Part shown: piece after piece, positions 58,343-64,000 of the stretch
How positions within the stretch are numbered: position 1 is the stretch's first letter
Layout: each line of letters begins with the position of its first letter
NCBI GenBank assembly: GCA_913055695.1
Contig: CAJXKF010000005.1
Span: 156,590-220,589 of the forward strand
Length of the DNA: 64,000 bases
Direction of reading: 5' to 3'
Origin: an uncultured Methylophaga sp.
Lineage (GTDB): Bacteria > Pseudomonadota > Gammaproteobacteria > Nitrosococcales > Methylophagaceae
Translations under genes and position numbers: made by a program
The notes under the pieces: model-generated
The model's database searches: none
What the model saw: the letters and a program-made list of their open reading frames with translations, nothing else
Told to the model about the DNA's origin: nothing

Positions 58343-59296
58343 ATGATCTACAACAGCATTCTCGATACTATCGGCAACACCCCGGTTGTCCGTCTCAACA
58401 ATATCGCACCTGACCATGTGGACATGTTCGTCAAGGTCGAGTCATTCAACCCGATGGGTTCGGTTAAGGATCGACTCGCCTTTGCGGTCATCGATGATGC
58501 TGAGAAACGCGGCGTGCTCAAACCCGGTCAGACAGTAGTCGAAGCCACATCAGGTAACACTGGTATCGCACTGGCCATGGTCTGCGCCGCCAAAGGTTAT
58601 CCCTTCGTCGCCACCATGGTGGAAACCTTCTCGGTAGAACGGCGTAAAATCATGCGTGCACTCGGCGCCAAGGTAATTCTGACTCCGGCTGCAGAAAAAG
58701 GCACCGGTATGGTCAAAAAAGCCGAAGAACTGGCTAAGAAACATGGCTGGTTTCTGGCTCGTCAATTCGAAAACCCGGCTAATCCGGCTTATCACAGAAA
58801 TACCACCGGGCCTGAAATTCTGCGCGATTTTGCCGGCAAACGCCTCGATTACTGGGTCTCTGGCTGGGGCACTGGCGGTACTTTGACCGGCGCCGGTGAA
58901 ATGATCAAACTGGCCCGCCCCGAAACCCGGATTGTGGCAACAGAGCCCGCCGCCGCTTCATTGCTGGCAGGCGGTGACTGGAATCCGCATAAAATTCAGG
59001 GCTGGACCCCGGACTTTGTGCCGGATGTACTGAGTCGCGACGTGCATGATGAACTGTATCCCGTCACTGATGAAGAGGCCAAAGACTGGGCCTTGCGTCT
59101 TGCCAGTGAAGAAGGCATTTTTGTCGGCCTCTCCTGTGGTGGCACGCTGGCGGCTGCGATGAAGGTTGCAGACAAGGCAGAAGCGGGGTCAACAATTCTC
59201 GCCATGCTGCCTGACACCGGCGAACGTTATCTCTCAACTTACCTGTTTGAAGGAATGAATGAGGAATCAGATGACGACTGGCTGGCAAGTCAATAA
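58343..59296 (+). CDS. cysK: Cysteine synthase (O-acetylserine sulfhydrylase)
   Basis: 317 residues. PLP enzyme making cysteine. The PLP lysine is in FNPMGSVKDRLAFA (about residue 42), the substrate loop is EATSGNTGIALA (about 68-79), and the phosphate-binding GTGGTLTGAGEMIK is at about 175-188. The C-terminal region (SCGGTLAAAMKVADK, LPDTGERYLST) is typical. CysK or CysM type cannot be settled by reading; overall it looks CysK-like. Confidence 0.92.
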   Translation: MIYNSILDTIGNTPVVRLNNIAPDHVDMFVKVESFNPMGSVKDRLAFAVIDDAEKRGVLKPGQTVVEATSGNTGIALAMVCAAKGYPFVATMVETFSVERRKIMRALGAKVILTPAAEKGTGMVKKAEELAKKHGWFLARQFENPANPAYHRNTTGPEILRDFAGKRLDYWVSGWGTGGTLTGAGEMIKLARPETRIVATEPAAASLLAGGDWNPHKIQGWTPDFVPDVLSRDVHDELYPVTDEEAKDWALRLASEEGIFVGLSCGGTLAAAMKVADKAEAGSTILAMLPDTGERYLSTYLFEGMNEESDDDWLASQ

Positions 59297-59364
59297 ATAA
59301 TCGTCTTCTACGATAATATTAATCTGATTTAATCGTTAGACTTGATTGATAGTCCACACCATAA

Positions 59365-59385
59365 TTCCCTCAATGCCTGAGGGAA
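59365..59385. promoter_or_regulatory. Perfect inverted repeat at the likely pqqA transcription start
   Basis: Arms TTCCCTCA (59365-59372) and TGAGGGAA (59378-59385) with a five-base centre ATGCC. A weak promoter (TAGACT at 59336-59341, 18-base spacer, CATAAT at 59360-59365) would start transcription inside the repeat, so it could be an operator or a leader hairpin. There is no T-run, so it is unlikely to be the cysK terminator alone. Confidence 0.5.
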
Positions 59386-59423
59386 ACCCTTCGTTACACT
59401 TAAGCTGAACAGGTGAAATAACC

Positions 59424-59495
59424 ATGTGGACTAAACCAGAATATTCCGATATGCGTTATGGTTTCGAAGTAACCATGTACATCTGCAACCGCTAG
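59424..59495 (+). CDS. pqqA: PQQ precursor peptide PqqA
   Basis: 23 residues, MWTKPEYSDMRYGFEVTMYI then CNR. The MWTKP start and the E-V-T-M-Y motif (Glu15 and Tyr19, the residues joined to form PQQ) identify it. The AGGTGAAATAACC ribosome site precedes the ATG and a terminator follows at once. No pqqB, C, D or E is adjacent, so it is an orphan precursor gene expressed on its own. The Cys near the C-terminus is unusual compared with the PqqA ends I recall. Confidence 0.93.
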   Translation: MWTKPEYSDMRYGFEVTMYICNR

Positions 59496-59519
59496 TTGCT
59501 GCATATCCTTCTCACCCTG

Positions 59520-59551
59520 AAAAGGCCCCTTCCCGAGGGGCTTTTTCTTTT
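59520..59551. terminator. Bidirectional terminator between pqqA and the hydrolase gene
   Basis: AAAGGCCCCT/AGGGGCTTT stem with loop TCCCG (one bulged G). There is a T-run on the plus side for pqqA, and a shorter TTTT on the other strand for the convergent hydrolase gene. Confidence 0.85.
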
Positions 59552-60277
59552 CTAGTCCAGCACATCTGCCAGCGCCAGCGACCAGCAGCAGGTATGATCG
59601 GCGCCTACCACGATATAGCTCTGAACATTATCAAGCGATTTCATATGGGAAAGGTAGGATGTCAGTACTGAGCCCGGCACCACATCATCGCGCTCACCAA
59701 TTAAATGAATCTGAGGGATGGACTCCAGGCTTTCGCTGAAGTTGATCGGGTTGAGTGAACCATTCAGTGGATCAATTTGATTAAAGTCGGTCCAGCGTTT
59801 GTGGTCCAGGTTACCCGCCACCGTGACCAGTAAATCCACATCATCCCGCAATGCCGCCACAATGCTCGCGACTGTGCCGCCACCGGAAAAGCCAATCAGC
59901 CGAATCTGTCTAGCCTGGTAACGAATCTTCATCGCCGAAATGGCCCAGTTCATGGAGCGGATAACCTGGCTCGAATAACGATGAGAGGTCCAGACAGCCT
60001 TGCCGCAGGTATTCATTCTATTGCCACGCAGATACTGGCAAGGACGCCCTATATAAACGCTGTTACCACCGATTTCCTGTGCCAGCTTCAAGGCGACACC
60101 GGGCATGCCATCGCCTTCAATAAAAATATTCAGCACATCAGCCCGGCGCAGCTCCGGCGGCGCGAAGCCCATCATGGTATGAACACCACCTGATAAAACA
60201 ATCCGACTCCATGGGATAAAATCATCCGCTTGTGCACTGGGAAAAACCAGGGACATGAGTAGCAGGAACCATCTCAT
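59552..60277 (-). CDS. Exported alpha/beta hydrolase
   Basis: 241 residues from the ATG at 60277, chosen because GAGAGG lies six bases ahead and a signal peptide follows (residues 1-19, MRWFLLLMSLVFPSAQADD with cleavage after AQA). The nucleophile elbow is IGFSGGG (about residue 135), an Asp lies in IGERDDVVPG and the catalytic His in GADHTCCW. Esterase or peptidase-like activity in the periplasm is inferred; substrate unknown. Confidence 0.82.
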   Translation of the reverse strand: MRWFLLLMSLVFPSAQADDFIPWSRIVLSGGVHTMMGFAPPELRRADVLNIFIEGDGMPGVALKLAQEIGGNSVYIGRPCQYLRGNRMNTCGKAVWTSHRYSSQVIRSMNWAISAMKIRYQARQIRLIGFSGGGTVASIVAALRDDVDLLVTVAGNLDHKRWTDFNQIDPLNGSLNPINFSESLESIPQIHLIGERDDVVPGSVLTSYLSHMKSLDNVQSYIVVGADHTCCWSLALADVLD

Positions 60278-60415
60278 AGCGCACCTCTCAGCGAGTTGTG
60301 TCATACAAGTTTTTGCATAACTGATGCCAGAATTTATCCATGTGATCAGTCAGATAGAGAATCAAAGCAGGAAATTTTGATTCTCATTCATGCAAAAACC
60401 CATTACTATCGGCGC

Positions 60416-60778
60416 ATGACCAGTTATATCAAATACTTCGATCCGGACCGAGAGTATTTCTTTGTTGAAGGTTGCTTTATCAACGAATTATCCAATGGCC
60501 CGCATGATCCGAATGTGTCGATCGCCCGCGTAAAAGTGACACCAGGCGTCACTACGGCCTGGCATCGGCTTACTGGCACCACAGAGCGCTATGTGATTTT
60601 GGAAGGCGAAGGTGATGTTGAAATCGGCGATGACGCACCAAAAAGGGTCAAATCCGGTGATGTTGTTTTGATTCCGCCCCAAATTAGACAGCGAATCAGC
60701 AACCCCGGTGATAAAGATCTGATTTTTTTAGCTATCTGCTCACCGCGCTTCCAGGAAAAGCATTACATCGACAGCTGA
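60416..60778 (+). CDS. Small cupin-domain protein
   Basis: 120 residues from the ATG at 60416. The cupin fold shows PGVTTAWHRLTGTTERYVILEGEGDVEIG (about residues 43-71) and SGDVVLIPPQIRQRISNPGDKDLIFLAIC. Metal-ligand spacing is partly kept (HRLTGTTE, then Q/R where a second His is usual), so metal binding is uncertain. Possible sugar- or small-molecule-binding role. Divergent from the hydrolase gene. Confidence 0.82.
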   Translation: MTSYIKYFDPDREYFFVEGCFINELSNGPHDPNVSIARVKVTPGVTTAWHRLTGTTERYVILEGEGDVEIGDDAPKRVKSGDVVLIPPQIRQRISNPGDKDLIFLAICSPRFQEKHYIDS

Positions 60779-60865
60779 TCGCTGTAAAACTGCTTAATTT
60801 TTAACCAACGCTATAATCTGTTAGGCTGAAACTGAAAGAGTTAGACATCCACAAAGGAGGTCAGC

Positions 60866-61369
60866 ATGACTCAGAAACAAAGAGAAGCCGCCAGAGAAAA
60901 CATCAAGAAAGCACAGAAAGCCTGGCAGGATATGACATCACGCCAGCGTTCGCTTTCCCAACCGGAGGGCTCAGACAGGGCCGATGTCGGCACCAAAGGT
61001 GAAGGCGAGTATTACCGCGTCATAGTTCGCCCCAAAAATGAGTTCACCAGCTTCCGCTCTCATGACGTTGGTCGAGATGGCCACACACTCAGACTGTCAG
61101 GACATCGGTCCAGCGGTTCCTGGGCTACACATGCCTGGCTGATTCATAAAGACGATTCCTACGTTGATGATCAGGGCTATCTGCGTAGCGACAGAAAATC
61201 CACGCAGAAAGTGTTGCGTAACCTTCGCACAGTACCTCGGCGGGTGCGCGGTGATATTTTCGAATCTAAACCGCGCAAAAATGTGGCTGAAAAAGACAAA
61301 CCGACAGCAGCGCAACAGCGGGCCAGAAAGGAAAATATTCAAAAGGCCCAGCAGGCTCGGCACCATTAA
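60866..61369 (+). CDS. Uncharacterised basic protein with matching end motifs
   Basis: 167 residues, rich in K, R and Q. The N-terminus (QREAARENIKKAQKAWQ, residues 4-20) and C-terminus (QQRARKENIQKAQQARHH, residues 150-167) carry the same ARxNIxKAQxA helix motif, flanking a core (about 45-140) with YYRVIVRPKNEFTSFRSHDVG, SWATHAWLIHKDD and the RRVRG region. It has a TATAAT (60812-60817) and a strong AAAGGAGGT ribosome site, so it is translated. I do not recognise the family; a nucleic-acid-binding role is only suggested by charge. Confidence 0.75.
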   Translation: MTQKQREAARENIKKAQKAWQDMTSRQRSLSQPEGSDRADVGTKGEGEYYRVIVRPKNEFTSFRSHDVGRDGHTLRLSGHRSSGSWATHAWLIHKDDSYVDDQGYLRSDRKSTQKVLRNLRTVPRRVRGDIFESKPRKNVAEKDKPTAAQQRARKENIQKAQQARHH

Positions 61370-61372
61370 GTG

Positions 61373-61810
61373 TCAGCCAATACAACTGACAGTGTAAAAC
61401 AGGGTCCAGATTAATATCGGAATGGCCGCTGCAGCGAGCAGGATAATCCAGCAAAGTATCTGTGCAATCCGACCGCGCCAGACAGCGGCCTTATCTTCAA
61501 TGACCCGGACATCACGGATGACGGCAGTGTCAGGTGGAGGGAATCGCCGTGTCTTGATAATTTTGCCAGCATAACGCAATAGCATAATGCTGAGCCCTAT
61601 CACCGGCGACACCGGGATCAGCATCAACAGAAATGCCAGATAATGATGCTCAACCAGCAAGTCGGCATTCTTTTCAATCCAGGCATTCAGGTTGCCTATC
61701 AAGCTGTTGAAGATTAGAAACAGCACAGCCCCCATTGCAAGACCGATCAGAATTGATTTGATCGCCTTGCGTCTTGCTTCTGGGTCCGCTTTTTGAATAT
61801 GTGACATCAA
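61373..61810 (-). CDS. Uncharacterised membrane protein with three helices
   Basis: 145 residues. Three hydrophobic segments (about residues 20-40, 57-80 and 117-140), with basic cytoplasmic loops (EARRKAIK, KIIKTRRFPPP). The C-terminus is short with a Cys. It converges on the preceding basic protein gene, with only three bases between the stops. No family recognised. Confidence 0.7.
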   Translation of the reverse strand: MMSHIQKADPEARRKAIKSILIGLAMGAVLFLIFNSLIGNLNAWIEKNADLLVEHHYLAFLLMLIPVSPVIGLSIMLLRYAGKIIKTRRFPPPDTAVIRDVRVIEDKAAVWRGRIAQILCWIILLAAAAIPILIWTLFYTVSCIG

Positions 61811-61976
61811 TTATCCATTCGCCTGAGTCATGGCTTATCTTAGCAAAGCCTGGCTGCTGCCAAGCTATCCAATGGCTTGCACATTGCACCAGGATAAGTG
61901 CATCATGAAATTGCGACTGCCACAGTCACAACGCATTTCTGGCAGTAATTCTAGACCCATGCTGGAGGTAAGTGTT

Positions 61977-62540
61977 ATGCAGTTACCCGCCCAAATCACC
62001 TTCCGTCAAATGGAGCCCTCTCAAGCACTTGAGGCAAAAATCCGCGAAAAAGCCGCCGGGCTGGAACAATTCTTTGATCGCATCATGAGCTGCGATGTCA
62101 TTGTCGAGCAAAGTAACCGTAATCATCACCAAGGCAATCTGTTTCATGTCCGTATCGATCTGCGCGTACCTGGTAAAGAACTGGTAGTGAGCCGTGATCC
62201 CATTAAAAATCATGCACATGAAGACCCTTATGTCGCTGTCCGTGATGCCTTTGAGGCCATGAAGCGTCAGCTCAAATCTTATGCAAGCCAGCAGCGCCGT
62301 GAGGTTAAAACACATGATATCCCGCCACACGGCCGCATTACCGCCCTATTCCCGATGGAAGATTACGGACGCATCCTGACCCCGACCGGCCGCGATATTT
62401 ATTTTCACCGTAACAGCGTGCTCGACACGGACTTTGAGGATCTAGAAGAAGGCATGGAGGTCCGATTCAGTGAAGAAATGGGCGAGGAAGGGCCGCAGGC
62501 CAGTACCGTGAAACTGGTTGGCAAGCACCATGTTGTTTAG
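61977..62540 (+). CDS. HPF/RaiA-family protein with C-terminal cold-shock-like domain
   Basis: 187 residues from the ATG at 61977, chosen because GGAGGT (61964-61969) is seven bases ahead. The N-terminal half (about 1-105) has the hibernation-factor fold (IREKAAGLEQFFDRIMSCDVIVEQSN...VRIDLRVPGKELVVSRDP). The C-terminal half (about 118-187) reads GRITALFPMEDYGRILTPTGRDIYFHRNSV, like a cold-shock RNA-binding domain. It is a second, longer HPF paralogue besides hpf at 43544. It may bind ribosomes under other conditions. Confidence 0.87.
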   Translation: MQLPAQITFRQMEPSQALEAKIREKAAGLEQFFDRIMSCDVIVEQSNRNHHQGNLFHVRIDLRVPGKELVVSRDPIKNHAHEDPYVAVRDAFEAMKRQLKSYASQQRREVKTHDIPPHGRITALFPMEDYGRILTPTGRDIYFHRNSVLDTDFEDLEEGMEVRFSEEMGEEGPQASTVKLVGKHHVV

Positions 62541-62654
62541 ACAGTTTTCAATCATCACCCATTATGAGTGAGCTTCACACTCCAAATGCTCTGTAACTAT
62601 TTGTCAAAGATGCGGTCAGTCATTACTCATTGCTAAGCAACAAATGAGCGACTT

Positions 62655-63470
62655 ATGAAGCGATTGATTCCTATATTTGTGAGTGTCTGTATGGCACTGC
62701 TCCCTCAGATGACGTTGAGTGCTGATATTCAAACCATACTTGATCACCCGGATCGTAACCTCAGCAACAAACAACGAGATCAATACCGCAATCCCGCAGA
62801 AACCCTCGACTTCTTCGGCATACAAGCAGACATGTCAGTCATTGAAATCTGGCCGGGCAAAGGTTGGTATACAGAGATTCTCGCCCCCTGGATAAAACAA
62901 GGTGATGGCGATTTTATTGCGGCTGGATTTCCTCAAGGTGGCCCTGATTGGCGTCAGAATATTAAGGCTGAATATGAAGCCTGGTTAGCAGCCGATCCAC
63001 ACAGGTTTGATGAGGTTAAAGTGATAGCATTTGGCCCGCCAGACAATTGGCATCTAGGTCCGGACAACAGTGTCGATGCGGTGCTCACTTTCAGGAATGT
63101 GCATAACTGGGTGAAAGGCGACTTTGCAGACACCGTATTCAGTGCCATGTTTGATGTGCTCAAGCCAGGAGGGATTCTAGGCGTGACAGACCACCGTGCG
63201 ACACCAGAAACAGATATTGAGACCATGAATAATTCTGGTTATCTCACTGAAGAGCTGGTCATTGAGCTTGCTCAGGAAGCAGGCTTTATCCTTGAAGCAA
63301 AGTCTGAGATAAACAGTAACCCCAAGGATATTAAAACTTATCCAGCTGGCGTGTGGACACTGCCGCCGACCTTGCGTCTTGGGGAACAGGACAGAGAGAA
63401 ATATTTGGGGATCGGTGAGAGTGATCGGATAACTTTGCGGTTCAGGAAGCCTCAAAACTTATCAAATTAA
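62655..63470 (+). CDS. Exported class I SAM-dependent methyltransferase-like protein (COG4798 type)
   Basis: 271 residues. A signal peptide (residues 1-22, ending LSADIQ) precedes a Rossmann methyltransferase fold. The SAM site is VIEIWPGKGWYTEILAPW (about residues 64-81), the EIWPGxGWYT variant of COG4798 predicted methyltransferases, followed by AVLTFRNVHNW and GGILGVTDHRA. A periplasmic methyltransferase would have no obvious SAM source, so its activity is unclear. Confidence 0.87.
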   Translation: MKRLIPIFVSVCMALLPQMTLSADIQTILDHPDRNLSNKQRDQYRNPAETLDFFGIQADMSVIEIWPGKGWYTEILAPWIKQGDGDFIAAGFPQGGPDWRQNIKAEYEAWLAADPHRFDEVKVIAFGPPDNWHLGPDNSVDAVLTFRNVHNWVKGDFADTVFSAMFDVLKPGGILGVTDHRATPETDIETMNNSGYLTEELVIELAQEAGFILEAKSEINSNPKDIKTYPAGVWTLPPTLRLGEQDREKYLGIGESDRITLRFRKPQNLSN

Positions 63471-63639
63471 CCATATTAGACCGGAGGTTGACTTTGTACT
63501 CCCCGAGGGTTCGCTTCGCTCATTCAAAAACGCTTATCTCCATGGATGGAGTTATGCAGAAGCATGCCGGGAGCATTGCCTGTCCGGCGTTTTTGTTATT
63601 CACATGGATGTGATGTATGCCAACAATGCAGGAGCGTTT
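63471..63639. other. Non-coding region between the methyltransferase gene and the rRNA-downstream repeats
   Basis: No gene with a ribosome site is seen. It contains fragments resembling the repeats that follow (GCGTTTTTGTTATTCACATGG around 63580-63606), so the tandem duplication may extend here in degraded form. Confidence 0.4.
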
Positions 63640-63695
63640 GGCGGTCACATGGATTGTTGCCATGCTCGGGTAAGGTCAATGCAAAACTATCAGAC

Positions 63696-63730
63696 AATAA
63701 AAAAGCCCGTCTCTTTCGAGACGGGCGTGA
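63696..63730 (-). terminator. Second rRNA-operon-type terminator (minus strand)
   Basis: Stem GCCCGTCTC/GAGACGGGC with loop TTTC, and a T-run when read on the minus strand. It lies after the 5S remnant. Confidence 0.8.
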
Positions 63731-63892
63731 ATCGAGCTTGGGGATGAGCTCAGAGGTGACCTACTTTGTTTGCCCCATCCCTGGGGCAAATCGCTGCGCG
63801 ACCTCCCTACGGTCGTCCAAAAACGTTCCTGACGTTTTTGTCACATGGGGTGTTCCCATGCTCATGTGAGGTCGCTGCAAAACTATCAGATA

Positions 63893-63925
63893 TAAAAAAA
63901 GCCCATCCGATTGGATGGGCTTGTT
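63893..63925 (-). terminator. Terminator of the rRNA operon (minus strand)
   Basis: Stem AAGCCCATCC/GGATGGGCTT with loop GATT and a seven-base T-run on the minus strand, directly after the 5S 3' end. Confidence 0.9.
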
Positions 63926-63936
63926 TTATATAAAAA

Positions 63937-64000
63937 CCTGGCAGTGACCTACTTTCACATGGGACCTCCCACACTATCATCGGCGATGCTTTGTTTCACT
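63937..64000 (-). rRNA. rrf: 5S ribosomal RNA (3' part; gene runs off the window)
   Basis: Read on the minus strand, the last 64 bases give AGTGAAACAAAGCATCGCCG followed by ATGATAGTGTGGG and AGTAGGTCACTGCCAGG. This matches the 3' half of bacterial 5S rRNA (compare CGCCGATGGTAGTGTGGG and GAGAGTAGG...CTGCCAGG of E. coli). The 5' half, 23S and 16S would lie beyond the window end. Confidence 0.93.

Larger units (their letters stand above)
63640..63960. repeat. Imperfect tandem duplication of the rRNA operon end
   Basis: Two copies share GTCACATGG, CCATGCTC, AGGTC, an exact TGCAAAACTATCAGA (63680-63694 and 63876-63890, offset 196), then a terminator hairpin, then GTGACCTACTTT (63756-63767 and 63944-63955, offset 188). 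The second copy of GTGACCTACTTT belongs to the 5S gene, so the first is a 12-base 5S remnant. On the minus strand this means 5S, terminator, spacer, 5S remnant, second terminator. Confidence 0.7.

Noticed and set aside
63546..63869. 107-codon plus-strand frame downstream of the methyltransferase gene
   Set aside because: It crosses the degenerate rRNA-tail repeats and a minus-strand terminator, and has no ribosome site.

Overview
The window looks like chromosome from a marine, methylotrophic gammaproteobacterium of the Methylophaga type. The pointers are two hexulose-6-phosphate synthase genes, a hexuloisomerase and a transaldolase (ribulose monophosphate formaldehyde fixation), a PQQ precursor peptide (PqqA, used by methanol dehydrogenases), a complete Na+-translocating NADH:quinone reductase, and gammaproteobacterial gene orders such as queG/nnr-tsaE-amiC-mutL and rpoN-hpf-ptsN. 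The genus is inferred from gene content, not from a search.

Layout. 1-3540: end of an unknown gene, a DUF3429 membrane protein and two photolyases (an Fe-S (6-4)-type and a class I CPD-type). 3600-8043: histidine kinase, chemotaxis receptor and queG. 8091-14617: nnr, tsaE, amiC, mutL and two uncharacterised membrane-anchored genes. 14664-19000: RND pump and adaptor on the minus strand. 19274-21132: tRNA-Phe and a porin. 21389-28398: the C1 and triose region, holding dhaL, dhaK, a HAD phosphatase, hps1, a small repeat protein, transaldolase and hps2-phi. 28477-36580: leuC, prmB, a degenerate GGDEF regulator, mutH, the YadGH-type ABC exporter, dusA and a YgjP-like metallopeptidase. 36654-40216: an SAH riboswitch followed by metK-ahcY-metF (activated methyl cycle). 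40235-41916: tungstate-type ABC transporter. 41997-47426: a sigma-54-type promoter, rpoN, hpf, ptsN, hprK, then EIIA(Man)-HPr-EI. 47588-51212: mgtE, aroC and an MFS transporter. 51348-57910: nqrABCDEF-nqrM and a CBS protein. 58012-63470: DUF2007, cysK, an orphan pqqA and several small genes, including a second HPF-family gene fused to a cold-shock-like domain. 63640-64000: degenerate tandem repeats and terminators downstream of an rRNA operon, whose 5S gene begins on the minus strand.

The most unusual structure is a family of five short intergenic elements. Each is bounded by inverted arms made of an 8-base CACAGAGG unit. Four are empty. The fifth, between the convergent genes dhaL and dhaK, carries a GxxExxY-family (PD-(D/E)XK-like) gene with a very strong ribosome binding site but an Asn at the expected catalytic Asp. 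This resembles a REP/MITE-like family with one gene-carrying member. Other points of interest are a 97-residue protein with four TGVExYxxN repeats between hps1 and transaldolase, the orphan pqqA with a palindrome at its likely start site, matching TTGAC(A/T)...TATAGT promoters on both hps genes, and a sigma-54 promoter in front of rpoN itself.

Functionally, the C1 region fixes formaldehyde into hexulose phosphate (two HPS and PHI) and rearranges sugars (transaldolase), and DhaK/DhaL could feed dihydroxyacetone into triose phosphate. The PTS proteins come without a sugar permease, so they look regulatory.
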